Below are positions 9,256 through 20,409 of a DNA stretch of 64,000 nucleotides, piece after piece; position 1 is the stretch's first letter; each line of letters begins with the position of its first letter. The translations under genes were made by a program, and so were the position numbers. Origin of the DNA: Paragonimus westermani. Its lineage: Eukaryota > Platyhelminthes > Trematoda > Plagiorchiida > Troglotrematidae. The stretch is from the NCBI GenBank assembly GCA_008508345.1, contig QNGE01001226.1, positions 31,432 through 95,431 on the forward strand, read 5' to 3'. The notes under the pieces were generated by a model. It did not search any database and was not told the DNA's origin. It saw nothing but the letters and a program-made list of their open reading frames with translations.

Positions 9256-11984
9256 CGGAGAATACGATTGCAGCCACATGTGATATTTGAATGATACCGA
9301 ATATTTCACTGCCCTATTTGAATAACGTCAGCGGTCACGGTCAACTGATGGACGGTCGAAGTGCTTTTTGTTGGGGGTTATCCTTTCAAACTCTCTTTTC
9401 CATTAATCAGGAATGCCGCGATTATGAAGTAGCTCAGCCGTACGCTCGACGAATCGTGCCTCATTATCTGAGCACTCCCACGTGGTCAGTATCACGATAC
9501 ACAACTGTGAGAATACACATGCTTTTCGTCTGACTGCTCCACTTTGGCCTCTCTTACAATGTTGAACACAGTAAGACTGAAGTCCCAGTCAATACAGCCT
9601 TCGGGATCAATGAATTGACTGACCACTATGCCAAGATAGCACAATATATCACGGTAGGATAATAGGCCTGACTTACCCACAGGTTCATAGATAATCACAT
9701 GCTTGTCAACACCATGAATTTAGTCATTAGTACATACTGTCGAAATTGTGCTACTGATTGTCAGGGTGTTCACATGTTTCAGGTGGTCTAACATCTAGGT
9801 CGAAAAACATCATTAGCAGACAAGTTGGATACATTGAAACGTGAAGAATTGGCAGAAAGCATATATGGAACTCAACTTCTCAAGAAAAGTCTGTGGACGC
9901 TATCAGACTGAAGCCTTCTCCTCATTGTACCAACTCAACTTACTCATCGAACAGTCCAGATATCACCAGCTGACATATTCACACCTGATAAACGGAACTA
10001 AGCAAGTAAGAGGCCCTTGGCTGAAACGTGCGTTCCAATTGGGTAGGCTGGCTTGTATGCAACCTCTTTTCAGCTGAAGTCTATTCATCCAGCTAATGCT
10101 CAAAATTTCATTTGTACTGTAAATCAATCGACGTTTCAGTTCTCCTGCCTAACAATTTACTACGCATATACAAGTTCCAGTCTCCCTGCATATCCGCAAG
10201 CTAGTTTTTCTCGTCGTTCTTAGATAGGTTTATCTGTTACGTCATCATGTCTATCCAACTAGTCTAACTGTCCAAGGTTGGTAGGTTGTAAGGCAATGTA
10301 CTTTCTCACGCTTGTTTTTATTCCGTTAAATCTTCCAACGTTTCCGTTGAATATATATGTAACCATTCAGTCGCTCACAATCCTGTACGAACTTACTAAC
10401 TAGCCGGTCTGTATGTGGTTCCGTGATCAAATTTAGCATTTTGCAAACGTAGATTCACAACACAACTCCATTATCACCGAACAATATTCCACAAAAGTAC
10501 TTAAATTTGGCGCTAGTGCAATTCACGCTGTGTGGATTGAACTGAGCGTACCCCTTTGAATCGTTGACATACACTTTGTTTCTCCATTCTGATTTGCATA
10601 TTATTGTTAGTTAGAAATCACCTGATGTATTTTTTTCGAACTGCATTATAACTTAACTCTTATCCAGTGAAATCAATGAATGTTCCATAGACAATGCTTA
10701 ATGCCAGAATATAATGTTTAGTGAACGCTACTCTATGTTACAGTGAACTACAAATTCAGTCGACTGACGATGTAGCTCCGACTTGACTAGTGTACGGTAT
10801 GTTGTAGGCTTTCGTGTGATAATTCACAACTAAAGCTATCTCTCCGATTAATTAGATGTATACAGCACAGTGATGTTTTAGAAACTTAGTGCAACAATAT
10901 GAAGCTTGACTTTCACATTTCAACATAGTAGAACGAACACGACATCATCCTCCAGAGTACACAGGAGTAACCAAACCGGCCTGCCAACAATGTATATCTG
11001 ATATTCGGCGGTATTCACTTTGATACAGATCGTGCCATTGTGTACAAGTATCTCGGCTAGATCGTCATCTGGAATTCGATCGAAAATCTGCGTTAAAACT
11101 AATCGGGTAACCCAGATCAAGTTTTATAGAAAGCTAAAACAGATATTCTTCAAAGGCTCCTCTATCTGAGAAAGAACACGTTCCAAGCACGTTATGTTAA
11201 TTGAAACCTCAACTGGTTGCGCGAACCTTATTAAAAAGACCAATGTTTGATCAATTCTGGCCATCAGTAGGATGACTGCTAATGAAAATCAGAACAACCG
11301 TTAGTAGAACGTTTAGCAGATGTGGAGTACGCTGTTTGGTTTAAAAACAGCTAGTACCGTGATTCGCGATTGCAAATATTGTCTACTTAGTACTTTCAGT
11401 CTCAGTGGCTACTAAATGAACATAGCATTTTGAGAAGCAGCTCGGGAAAAATGAATTGTACTTTAATAATGGTAACACTCAAACGTTAAGCCATTGTCCT
11501 CCCAACGGCCAACCCCGGAAAGTTCAAGCCCGTATATATTTCGCGCTGTTGAAACGGATTGAAGATGAAATTCAAACCGTCTTTCACCAGTATTTACAAG
11601 TACGGTGGCGACAGATTGGTAGTGAATTTATCAATACTCCGAACGGTATAAAAATCTAAAGAAATATTTTACAACTGACATTTATTAATAGTTCCGCTTT
11701 TTATAGATGTAAAGCACTTTTTACAACCCCTACGGGACAGGTTATATTCCTACGGATTCCAGCTCTTTATAGGTCTCGCATTAATCTAGTCATTTAAGGT
11801 ATAAAAAACGGGCTCATCAGAGGCAAGAATCTTTCAGGTCGTAGGCCAAGTGTCAGAGCATGTACACTACGAGAGGTGTTGATACATTTGCTGGCATTGG
11901 TAACCAATGTTCATCTCAGTGTCACTGGTGACTAAGTCCCTTGTGTTATGGTAGTGGGTCATGTCCATCATTATGGAACACCAG
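9256..11984. other. Stretch with no recognised gene
   Basis: Only short open frames without family resemblance (for example 9291-9533 and 9841-10077 on the plus strand, 10920-11120 on the minus strand). No tRNA, no long repeat and no conserved domain was seen. It separates LINE copy B from the LINE fragment near 12 kb. Confidence 0.55.
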
Positions 11985-12300
11985 AAAATCGATCAAACTA
12001 CTGGGCTCATTAAGTACTCGTCTCGAGTGTTGTTTGGGATTATACGGGCAACTGTGCTTGGATTCCGTCGTTTCAAGTGGTGTTCTCCAGGAGTATCTCA
12101 GCTCCGTTGTGAAAAGGTTTATCCCGATTACAAGCTAACTGACTGAGTGCACTTCTGACCTTGCCCTGTTAAGCTCATTTCCCGAAGCCATGCAGAACAC
12201 GCTGAATCGAACTGAACTTCACATCTCCAAAGTGCAAACAACCACTCTTTTACCGGACTGTTTAACTGTATAACTTCTTTACCACAATTTTTGCTGTTGT
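11985..12300 (+). mobile_element. LINE RT fragment (copy C), RTE-like
   Basis: Plus-strand translation reads GLYGQLCLDSVVSSGVLQEY (about 12030-12090), aligning with VYGEQ...SGVRQGCP of copy B (the approach to motif B). After a frame change it reads LTECTSDLALLSSFPEAMQ (about 12137-12195), equivalent to TDxxYADDxxLLS with the catalytic aspartates lost, and then SPKCK as the remnant of APSKCKV. It is an old, internal fragment, and its 5' and 3' limits are unclear. The similarity may continue weakly to about 12.75 kb, but I could not align it with confidence. Confidence 0.6.
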
Positions 12301-14379
12301 GAATAGTGATGACGCAACTTATCCCGGCTGTTTGGCCGTTACAGCTTAAAACTTTGGAGAGGTGAAATAAAACGTGCACGACAGACACAAGCTTTAAGGC
12401 TTGTGCATTTTACTTGTCTAGATTGAATGTGACCGTCGGTGTTCTCATCACACCAACCCGTGTATAATATGAAGGTCACGTAGTCATCGCATAGTTTTGG
12501 CAATTATTATTGCAGAAACCTCCAAGGAGAAAATTCACCGAAATTACTTAGCGTACCGTAGATGTCAGCTGACCGTGTACAGCGCCTCTTACTGCTATTG
12601 GTTCCGCTCACTGAAGGTTGAGCGAACTGACGAAATGTGCAAGCGTTGACGTTGTCCCAAATTATGTCAACAACCGGCGCCACTTCGGACAGACTTCGTT
12701 GGTGTTGCATTCAAGGTGCTTCAGTACTAGCATGAGTACACGACAACTGCAAGCTAAACCGGCAACTCAGACCACACCCCAACACCGTTTATGTCGAAAC
12801 CCCGAACAGCGAGTAATATTCATCATTACCAGAACTGGTAGACGTAGTCCATTATGTCTAAGATATTACAGTCACCAAAGATGGCAAATGACCTGTCAGC
12901 ACACAGATCGGTGGTTCTCACTTTTGTTTACCCCCTCGTTCCACTAGTTTTTTATGCTTATCGTAATCCATCTGCTCATGCTAAAAGTACTGTGTGAAAA
13001 CCATGATGAAAACATCCAGAGATAGACACATCTGATAAAATGTATTGAAACGGTGAGTGCACACGTTCATGGGGGCAACGCGATGAATTAACTTGATACA
13101 ACCATAGCAGTATAACAAAATCACATCGGAAGTCACTGACAAAATCGTCAAATCGAACGTCCTGATACTTAAACTCAACTATCGTATCTATTTCCCATGG
13201 TTGCCACCTACCTTCCCGTAGTCTTGAATTTTGCCCACACTGGGTACCGTTGATTTGGTGCTGGTTGGTTTGCTTACTAACTGTCATTTTTTTAGCCTCA
13301 GAAGATTTTGTTCCGAATACGTGTACATACCAATTGGTTGAATAGCACTGATGGCAGTCAATTTTACAAGCGTGTACTGTGTTGTTTCGTCAACCAGTAT
13401 AGTGTTGTCATGTTGAGTATCGACGTGTTGTACGTTTTGCACTCATCGTTTTGTGATACACTACTGTCCACAGTGCCTGACCGTTTTTGTCAGATTTCCA
13501 CAAGATTAGATCTCTCATCTGTTTGCCACAAAATATTATGTTTATGGTCATTTTGCCTGTTTCTAAAACAGATGCTGTTAGTGTGCACCTCAGTGAGCGT
13601 ACAGTTTCACCTACAGCTGTAGTGACGTTTGTGTTGACAAATATGAGTTTTTCCTAATAACGAAACAGTTTTTGTTGCCTGGACCTAAATATGACTTGAC
13701 CTGCCATCGCTGCACAGCGCAAGTTGATACAGCTTGATGGAAAAGCACTTGCCTCAGAACTGTCAAGTGATCTGTTTTAATGACACATTGCTAAGCTATC
13801 GTTCCACTTAATCATGAGGTCACTATAGGCGCCGCTTGTTACTTTCATTAAACCTACGAGGTTAGCAATAGTTAATGAGCTCGGCTCTCAGAACTGTGAC
13901 CAGTGAAAGACTGGAAGGTGCATGCGATCACCTTCTGGGCATTATTTTATATTCTGTGTATTTCACCATCGCATCGTCACTGTTATCGGCCTGCAAAGAA
14001 TCGATACCATCTTGGAGAGTCATTCTTCCGTTTCCATCATTTGAATGCAAGTTAATGTTCTTGTTATTGCAACAGTTGTTCACCTCGTTGAGGCAGTCAA
14101 CAACACGTTCGAGCTCAAAACTGTCAGACCGTGGAATAAATCAGGATCACTGTTGATATTCGGACCTGAACTCGTTACTGTACGAATGGCAGGCAAACGC
14201 TACTCTTAGTGGGGTGTCACCAGTTCATTCAATACTCTGGCGAATACTCACTGTTACTTTTTGTCTTCCAGTAGTCTCTAAAAGCATCGCCCACCTTCGA
14301 TTTTTAGGTCAGCTCATTAAAAGTGCTGTCCTTGTAAATGGTATTTCAGGTTTTGAAAACATGTTGGTCTAAGTGACAG
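12301..14379. other. Stretch with no recognised gene
   Basis: Several open frames of about 100 codons (12618-12947, 13308-13622, 13875-14156 plus; 12976-13287 minus). None resembles a known family, and they show no shared frame or start context suggesting exons. Confidence 0.5.
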
Positions 14380-14384
14380 GTTAG
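14380..14384 (+). repeat. Target site duplication, left (GTTAG)
   Basis: Five bases identical to 14888-14892, directly abutting the TG end of the LTR-like block. A 5-bp duplication is the footprint left by many retroviral-type integrases. Confidence 0.65.
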
Positions 14385-14887
14385 TGTCGGGGTGGTCGCC
14401 AGTTCCCCGAAAATACTGTGCGACAATGGCTAAGAAAGAACACTGGCGAGTGACCTTAATAGTTGGCACGGTCATGCGCTACTTCGTCCTTCACTCCTTC
14501 TGCCAAATCCCTGACGCCCCATCTACGCGTCCCAACGTTCATATGCCTTCATCCCGCCTACGCGCATCTCTGTACTATTCGGCTCATCATTTGGTCCGCC
14601 TTTAAGTTGGTCTTCCTATTGGTCACAACCCCTTTAAATATGGTCGGGTTTGTGACTGTGTTGTCTTCGGGTTGAGTGACACAACGGAGCTCTGTCCGGT
14701 GGACAGTCTTTTCTGTGTTCATGCCTTAGTCTCGGGTGGTTGGGTTTGCCGAGAAGTTACGGGCTATTGCATACTCCGTAGTCCGTTTTTCATTACCGTC
14801 GACTATCGTTCCGTTATACGTCGTCTCACTGACCGTTATTCGGTTATCTGTTTACGTGCTCGTAGTACAAGCGAACCGGCTACAGCA
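14385..14887 (+). mobile_element. Probable solo LTR of an LTR retrotransposon
   Basis: A 503-bp block that starts TGTCGGGG and ends CTACAGCA, giving the canonical 5'-TG...CA-3' ends, flanked on both sides by the exact 5-bp repeat GTTAG. An inverted CCAAT box (ATTGG, 14618-14622) lies 10 bp upstream of a TATA-like TTTAAATA (14633-14640), as expected at a U3/R border. No gag-pol coding sequence lies on either side, so this is a solo LTR left by recombination between the two LTRs of an element. Orientation is taken from the promoter elements. The 5-bp duplication fits Ty3- and Copia-type integration; the family cannot be named from the LTR alone. Confidence 0.65.
14618..14640 (+). promoter_or_regulatory. 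Putative LTR promoter (CCAAT box and TATA-like box)
   Basis: ATTGG at 14618 (CCAAT on the other strand) and TTTAAATA at 14633 are spaced as in a pol II core promoter. The position inside the TG...CA block suggests the U3 promoter. Transcription start is predicted about 25-30 bp downstream; this is inference. Confidence 0.4.
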
Positions 14888-14892
14888 GTTAG
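14888..14892 (+). repeat. Target site duplication, right (GTTAG)
   Basis: Exact copy of 14380-14384 directly after the CA end of the LTR. Confidence 0.65.
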
Positions 14893-17800
14893 CTAGGGAA
14901 ATTTTAGGGTCTCATATTCACTAATAACGTCTTTTGATACTGAAAATGTTTGAGCAGCAGCCCGGCTGTGGAGAAGTAGAGAGCGAAAATTCAACATTCC
15001 TCTGTCTTTTGGGTCTGATTCAACAAATCGGCAAATGAGGTATCTCAGATTTTGATCTATATGACTTATGATCATGTGACGGCATTATTACTGTATACAG
15101 TTTGGCACATGGTACCGTTGGCACTGATCTAAACTTTAGAGTTTGTAAGCCATCGAGTGTCGTCTTGCTTCTTCGGTGGGGTCTATTTATTTTGAGATCA
15201 TAGTAATGGATCCATCTCACACTGTCTTTAAGTGTTCGTCGTTCTAATATATCCACGCCTGTCTATGTCAGCTTGAGTAATTGCTATGAATATTGGAATG
15301 GAGGTCATTTTCTGTCCGACGCAACTGTCTTGGGAACCCAGTGTACACATACTTCAGATGGAACAGAATTTCTGGGAATAATTCGAATTTCCATAGCCAA
15401 TCCAATATCCATCATGTCTTTCATCTCGTGTACATACGTTGGTCGATTTGTTTTTTCATCCCTGCCACAGGGATGGTGGTTTTACTAAGGATAATCTCTA
15501 CAGACCATCTGAAACATGGTTTACAATCAGAATACGTTCTTTGGTAGAACTCTTCAGCCACACACCTGACCGTAACGCATGAGGGTCAACCCCACTTGCT
15601 AATATTTACCGCAGGTTGAGGGGTTTCTTGAGGCTTGAAAATTCAGTGGAAGTCAGATGCCTCAGTTCGATGCATTCTCCAAATGAAAGCAAAAACATCC
15701 GGGACTCAACGAGACTACAAGCTTTTGGGACATAATTTACTAAGAGTCAACATTGGGTTCTATTCGAAGGCTCAGCCACTTGAGTTCTAAACAGGTTCAC
15801 GACGCTTGGAACAACGATTGAGGTACCATCCCCAGTCTTTTTGACTCCCTTAATGCTGCTGGACATTCTGCTGGTGTAACTGGTGATTCCTTCACAACTA
15901 TCTGATGTATCCGATCGACCAGAAAATCGGCAGTGTTATTTATGGATTTGCTTGTAAACAGCAGAAAGTATACATATATATCCAACATGCTTGATGCTAA
16001 GCCAATGCTAGCATGCCAAGAGCAGTGTACTCGTACAAGTCAGTTTCTCCAAAGTTAGAGACTAAACAAAATGCCGATATCCCGCACTATGTCCTCACTC
16101 TGTTTTGATGAACTTGCTAAGGAGGACTGAATGTTTGGGATTCTGTGATTGTTGAGAAGAGCGGTAGCTTAGCGCCCGGGTTAACGGTTTTGGTATTCAG
16201 CTGATTGTACGGCTTGACATCTAGTTTGCAAATGTTTAATCGCCGAAGGGAGCACAATAATCTCACAGTATATGACTGAGAATTGCTAAGCGTATCATTT
16301 CGTCGTTTTACGTTACAAATTTGGGACGTAAACTGATCAGAGTTATCACCTAAGCGACAGTCGTAATTTCAGCCAACTAGCCGAATTATCCATCAAACTT
16401 TTATGTTGATCCACTGTATGTATCAAAGTTGTTCCATTTTTTTTCTCCTAAATGCGAGTTTGTTGAGGACGTCGTCGTGCCCTTGCTTTTACTAGCAACC
16501 AGTAAATTTTAGTTCTACGCAGAGGACAGATAATCGTTGTTAGACTGAGAAACTGTCTAGACAAGAATTTTGTTTCGTGTGAAGATGAGCGATTATAAGA
16601 TATTTTACTGAGCCACTATGTTATACGTTGGATCAATCAGTGTTTTGACTCTAAAACTTGTAAAATATCACAACTTTATCTTATTTTGGTGGATTTCCAG
16701 TTTCATCATGTTACAACTGTCTCATGTACTGGCTTGACGCTTGCCCTTTTGTGGTAGTCGATTGAAATCTTTTGCCAGTACACTTCATCTGGTGAAATTA
16801 CTTGCCATTGGCTATTTCCACAGGCCGGGTCTGCTTTCCGGGCAACAGAAAACAACTCCTGGGCTCTCCATCAAAACTTCACCTTTAAATGTGCGCCCAG
16901 TTTCCATGCTATTCAGTTATTTTGTTTCTAATACTTTCACAAATATTAACAATTTTGCCCACAGACTAGTCTTTCATCTGCCCCCATGTTTTCCACAAGA
17001 CGTACCCATCACGTCTATATCCCGCTAAAAGAACGTGATTTTCCAATCTTCTCTTCCGCGCATTTCTGTTATCTAAATCAATTCACGCCTGTTACGCATA
17101 TAAATTGCATTGCAATCACGGAATAAAGACTAATCCAAAAGAAAGGTTAGACAACGGTCCATCTGATATTCTGTGGTATTCCTGAACTACGCATTACGAA
17201 ATACAATGGAACAACTCGAAATTAATAATTTCGTCACCAAATTTAAAATGCGACGGCAGCTCACGATATCCTATATTTGGGAAGTAACGTCTAAAATTGT
17301 CAACGATAAAGTCAGTCATATTGAAGTGTCCATTTGTAGTCACCGCATTTCACAGCTTAGCTGGCGATTAGAGCGATCACAGCATGGTGTTTATTTTTAC
17401 CTAACATTTCTGATCATCCCAACTGTGATTTTCAAACTTCCATAATTCGCTGTTGGTTGGTTTCAAACAAGAAGTACTAGAATCACGTTACAGTTGAGTG
17501 GGGATAGGAGAACTGTGCGCGGACTGATCGGCATGCCCGTATTACATTAAACCGTGCGAGGAACCAACTGTACGTTACACATAGTCCAGCATATTTCCTG
17601 TAGAGGATGAAACTCGGTTACCGCAATGGGAGACAAACTCATTTACGTCTGCAGCAGGCATGCGGAATCTCATACCAAATATCTTTAAAAGCCTTGCTGA
17701 AATTCCTCGCGTTGTAACATGCTGAGCGTTAATGAAATGTGCTCTTGTACAAATAAGCGTAAGAATACTGACGCTAGATGTGCCCTAAGTCATTGCATAT

Positions 17801-18249
17801 GAGTAATATGCGGCTTGACAAGAGATGCGATTATAAGATTCACAGCTCCTAGACTAACCTTTCAGAATTTTTATACAGATGAAGTGAATCAATAATTTGT
17901 TTCTTCGTTACTGTTGCCTTGTTGAAATGCTGTTGTACACTAGCTCTTCCGTATCGCCTAATTTAACATTCCGGTTTTGTTCATCCAGAGCTACAAAGCA
18001 TGGCTCAGCGGCACTAATGGGTTTCTTGTCCATAATTTACCTGAGACCGTAGACTAGTTTAGTAGCAAATCTGGAAAGAACGATTGTTACTATGACTGTA
18101 TCTTCTCGGTCTGTTGGTCAAAACTATCATTCTTGCAGCTAACCAGAAAGTATGGTAAATTGTTGACGATGCAATCCTCACACAGTCTTTTTTGATTACC
18201 TTCCCGATCCAAAATTAATAAATAATTGATCAGATGTATTTCTGAACAA
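14893..18249. other. Stretch with no recognised gene
   Basis: Open frames stay at or below about 95 codons and resemble nothing I recognise. No simple repeat stands out. A weak tRNA-like word near 16165-16210 was considered and dismissed. Confidence 0.5.
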
Positions 18250-18530
18250 AACACGCAGTTGGGTAGATACAAGCATCTCGTACTGACCCGACAGTACCAA
18301 ATTTACAATAACATGAGACGGTTTTTTTTTCATATCGCACAGTTAGAGGGGTGGCTCAGATGGATAGTTGATCGATGGGTTAGGAAAGATTACTAAGTCC
18401 AGAGCACGGTCAGGCTCACGACCAATTGTTTTGATTACACAGGACGGACTTCGGTCGACTGATTGCGACAGCCTCAGCAAACCGCAAGAATCTGGGACTG
18501 GGATGGCGTACTAAGAATATGAATGCACAA
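18250..18530 (-). repeat. PLE inverted repeat, left arm
   Basis: Read on the minus strand it begins with the last codons of the PLE protein (LSTPSQSQILRFAEAVA, the conserved C-terminal block after GIY-YIG, with small frame slips) and runs into about 170 bp of 3' untranslated sequence with a T/A-rich tract. It matches 19446-19726 in reverse complement. Outside the arm, the word TGAACAAAAC occurs on both sides, with a 9-bp insertion on the right, so the homology may extend about 10 bp further out. Confidence 0.85.
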
Positions 18531-18760
18531 GACGGATCGATGTAGTGATCAGTGGTCAAGATGCCTTGCGACTGTGGTCATTGGTTGCTTGTGTGTTTCA
18601 GCGACATTGCTGTTCCTCGGTAATATGGAGTTCTCCAACTATTTTGGTAAACGTTTCTTCAACCTGGAGATCAAACATTTCTTGGTTCTTCCCATCTAAC
18701 TTTCTTTGCAATTACATGTAAATTGGTAGATACAGTGTGAGGTGGCACCCACAGGCTGAT
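18531..18760 (-). pseudogene. PLE GIY-YIG endonuclease domain
   Basis: Minus-strand translation near 18684-18736 reads IYQFTCNCKES, a stop, then MGRTKKCLISRLKKR. PLE proteins have IYxxTCxCGxxYIGRT...RxxEH here, so the catalytic tyrosine of the YIG half is replaced by TAG. Downstream blocks include VARHLDH, matching the conserved AKHLxETGH. The domain nicks DNA for target-primed integration. This copy cannot make the full domain. Confidence 0.75.
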
Positions 18761-18889
18761 CTCCATTAACTGAAGGCACAGACAGCTTCTGGGTTCCAGC
18801 TAATGCACAAAGTTCGGTTGCGTTGATTGCCGGCTTAGTCGAATTGGTCACTCATTGAGCTGCTTAATGCATAGTGTAATCACGCTTAA

Positions 18890-19445
18890 AAAGTAAATCC
18901 ATATAGACCTTGTTCTTTCTCACAGTGACCACCTTTCGTGGTGGTGGTTATGGTCCACTATATCTTTCTATTAACCTTTTTGGATGACCATTCGATTGTA
19001 GTACGGAAGTGATCAACTCTATTTTCTCCAAAAGACTGTGCTGTGTATAAATTCGTTTTGCTCGTGTGAATAGTGTATTCCCTAGTGTGCGTTTGTGATG
19101 GCCTGGTGTGTAAGTACAAGAGTTTAAACGTTTACCGGACCACGTGGATTTCTTATAGACTGCTCTTTTAATAGAGCCATCTTTCTGGCGACTAATGAGT
19201 ATACCTAGAGAAGGTAAACAACAGTCAGTCTAAAATTCACACGTTGCCTTCAGATTGGGATGAAAACTATTTGAGCGCTTCACTAGGTTATCCACTGCCT
19301 ACTTGAACCGACTGAATACTGGCGTATCATCGATGTAGCGTTTGCAGTATGACAGACTAGGTATGTCTGCGGCTAACTCTTGCTCACTTCTTAACATGAA
19401 AATTCCGCTAAGGTGGGTCCTAGTTGTCACGTCCTCAATCTGGCC
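18890..19445 (-). pseudogene. PLE reverse transcriptase C-terminal part
   Basis: The minus-strand frame starts at the junction with SGIFMLRSEQELAADI, just past motif B of PLE RTs (normally GSPLxPVLAxIFM), so the 5' part is missing. YCKRYIDDT (about 19323-19350) is motif C with its two aspartates. After two stops come SRQKDGSIKRAVYRKSTWSG and HHKRTLGNTLFTRAKRIYTQ, both typical of the PLE thumb region. The frame continues to ERYSGP and KVYMDLLFKRDY near 18890. It is a 5'-truncated and mutated copy. Confidence 0.82.
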
Positions 19446-19726
19446 TGTGCATCCAGATTCTTAGTACGCCATCCCAGTCCCAGATTCTTGCGGTTTGCTG
19501 AGGCTGTCGCAATCAGTCGACCGAAGTCCGTCCTGTGTAATCAAAACAATTGGTCGTGAGCCTGACCGTGCTCTGGACTTAGTGATCTTTCCTAACCCAT
19601 CGATCAACTGTCCATCTCAGCCACCCCTCTAACTGTGTGATATGAAAACAAAAACCGCCTCATGTTATTGTAAATTTGGTACTGTCGGGTCAGTACGAGA
19701 TGCTTGTATCTACCCAACTGCGTGTT
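19446..19726 (+). repeat. PLE inverted repeat, right arm
   Basis: Same sequence as the left arm but on the plus strand: the C-terminal PLE codons (TPSQSQILRFAEAVAISRPK near 19470-19530) followed by the 3' untranslated part. It is therefore a second, opposite-facing PLE 3' end fused to the RT of the first. Its two open frames (19642-19839, 19676-19897) are not conserved proteins. Confidence 0.85.
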
Positions 19727-20054
19727 CTAACGGTTTTGTTCAAACTTCCGAAGGAAATGAACTGTTTTTCAAGTCTATTTCTGTCGGTTATTTCCTCAGC
19801 TCTTTTTCAGCCTTCTGGACATACATTCATTCACAGTGAGTATGCCAATTTGAGGCAAATAAGGAATTCTTGTATCAGTTTGCCGTCTATTCAATGATTT
19901 ATCCTAGATATTTCCATCGGTCTTCGCATCTGATACTGCGGCCCATGATGCCGCAAGCTTCGCACCTGGCCAGGCTGTCTGAAGATTCTATGTTGATATA
20001 TGTAAGCGACACTTCTGCACCGAAATTCTAAGCAGCTAAAACTCAGCAGAGTGC
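19727..20054. other. Short stretch with nothing recognised
   Basis: About 330 bp between the PLE and the SINE cluster. No coding similarity, RNA gene or repeat identified. Confidence 0.5.
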
Positions 20055-20214
20055 AGGCTCCAACTAATTCGGGTTTCGATTCCATTAGAGCTCATCAGTA
20101 GTGCATATCCTTGCCACGGCTGGGATTTGAACTCTGTCCATTCCAATCATGAGGCAGCCGTGTTAACCACTGCGCCATTGACCTCACGTTAGGCACGACC
20201 GAATCATCAAATCT
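20055..20214 (-). mobile_element. SINE copy 1, inverted, with decayed hammerhead
   Basis: On the minus strand, from 20214 downwards, this matches the tRNA-like head and ribozyme region of the two plus-strand copies. The A box TGGCGCAGTGG and B box GAGTTCAAATCCC are intact. The hammerhead keeps CTGATGA (20092-20098) and GAAAC (20073-20077), but stem II pairing is eroded and the cleavage-site cytosine is lost next to stem III, so it should not self-cleave. The 3' tail has decayed beyond recognition. It is separated from the next copy by a 35-bp spacer, giving a head-to-head pair. Confidence 0.85.
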
Positions 20215-20286
20215 GATCATTGCTCACAAGGGAGAGTGGTTGAGCGTTTAGATTCGATAATTCGGTCGTGCCTAATGTGAGGTCAA

Positions 20287-20340
20287 TGGCGCAGTGGTTA
20301 ACACGGTTGCCTCATGATTGGAATGTCCGGAGTTCAAATC
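20287..20340 (+). promoter_or_regulatory. RNA polymerase III type 2 internal promoter
   Basis: A box TGGCGCAGTGG at 20287-20297 fits TRGCNNAGYNG. B box GTTCAAATC at 20332-20340 fits GGTTCGANTCC with one change. The 34-bp spacing is typical of tRNA genes and tRNA-derived SINEs. Cloverleaf pairing is largely lost, so this is not a functional tRNA gene. Confidence 0.85.
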
Positions 20341-20351
20341 CCGGCCGTGGC

Positions 20352-20409
20352 AAGGATATGCACTACTGACGAGCTCTAATGAGAGCGAAACTCGAGTCTA
20401 GTGCTTCTT
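20352..20409 (+). ncRNA. Type I hammerhead ribozyme (intact core), SINE copy 2
   Basis: Self-cleaving RNA motif read directly. Stem I is GCACTA (20360-20365) with TAGTGC (20399-20404), extended by AAG/CTT across an internal loop. The core is CTGACGA (20366-20372). Stem II is GCTCT/AGAGC (20373-20377, 20382-20386) with loop AATG. GAAA follows at 20387-20390. Stem III is only A-C/G-T closing a TCGA loop, and cleavage is expected after C20398 (GTC). All conserved core bases are present. ACTCGAGT at stem III is self-complementary, which would allow an 8-bp stem III between two molecules. Confidence 0.9.

Larger units (their letters stand above)
18250..19726 (-). mobile_element. Penelope-like element fragment with inverted terminal repeats
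   Basis: The minus strand codes for the end of a Penelope-like reverse transcriptase followed by a GIY-YIG endonuclease. This unit is framed by two ~281-bp arms (18250-18530 and 19446-19726) that are inverted copies of each other with fewer than about ten differences. PLEs are known for terminal repeats in direct or inverted orientation. The left arm is the natural continuation of the element (last endonuclease codons plus 3' untranslated region); the right arm is the same piece in opposite orientation, abutting the RT at the point where it is truncated. Stops within the ORF show that it is inactive. Confidence 0.8.

Noticed and set aside
16160..16215. tRNA-like or SINE-like stretch (GCGGTAGCTTAGCGCCCGGG)
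   Set aside because: The A-box-like word has no acceptable B box at the right distance and no similarity to the SINE tail or ribozyme.
18345..18425. Pol III-like word GGTGGCTCAGATGG in the PLE left arm
   Set aside because: The B-box candidate is poor, and the segment is explained as PLE 3' untranslated and coding sequence on the other strand.
20287..20350. Functional tRNA gene suggested by A and B boxes
   Set aside because: Acceptor, anticodon and T-stem pairing do not form, and the block is repeated three times as part of a SINE with a ribozyme.
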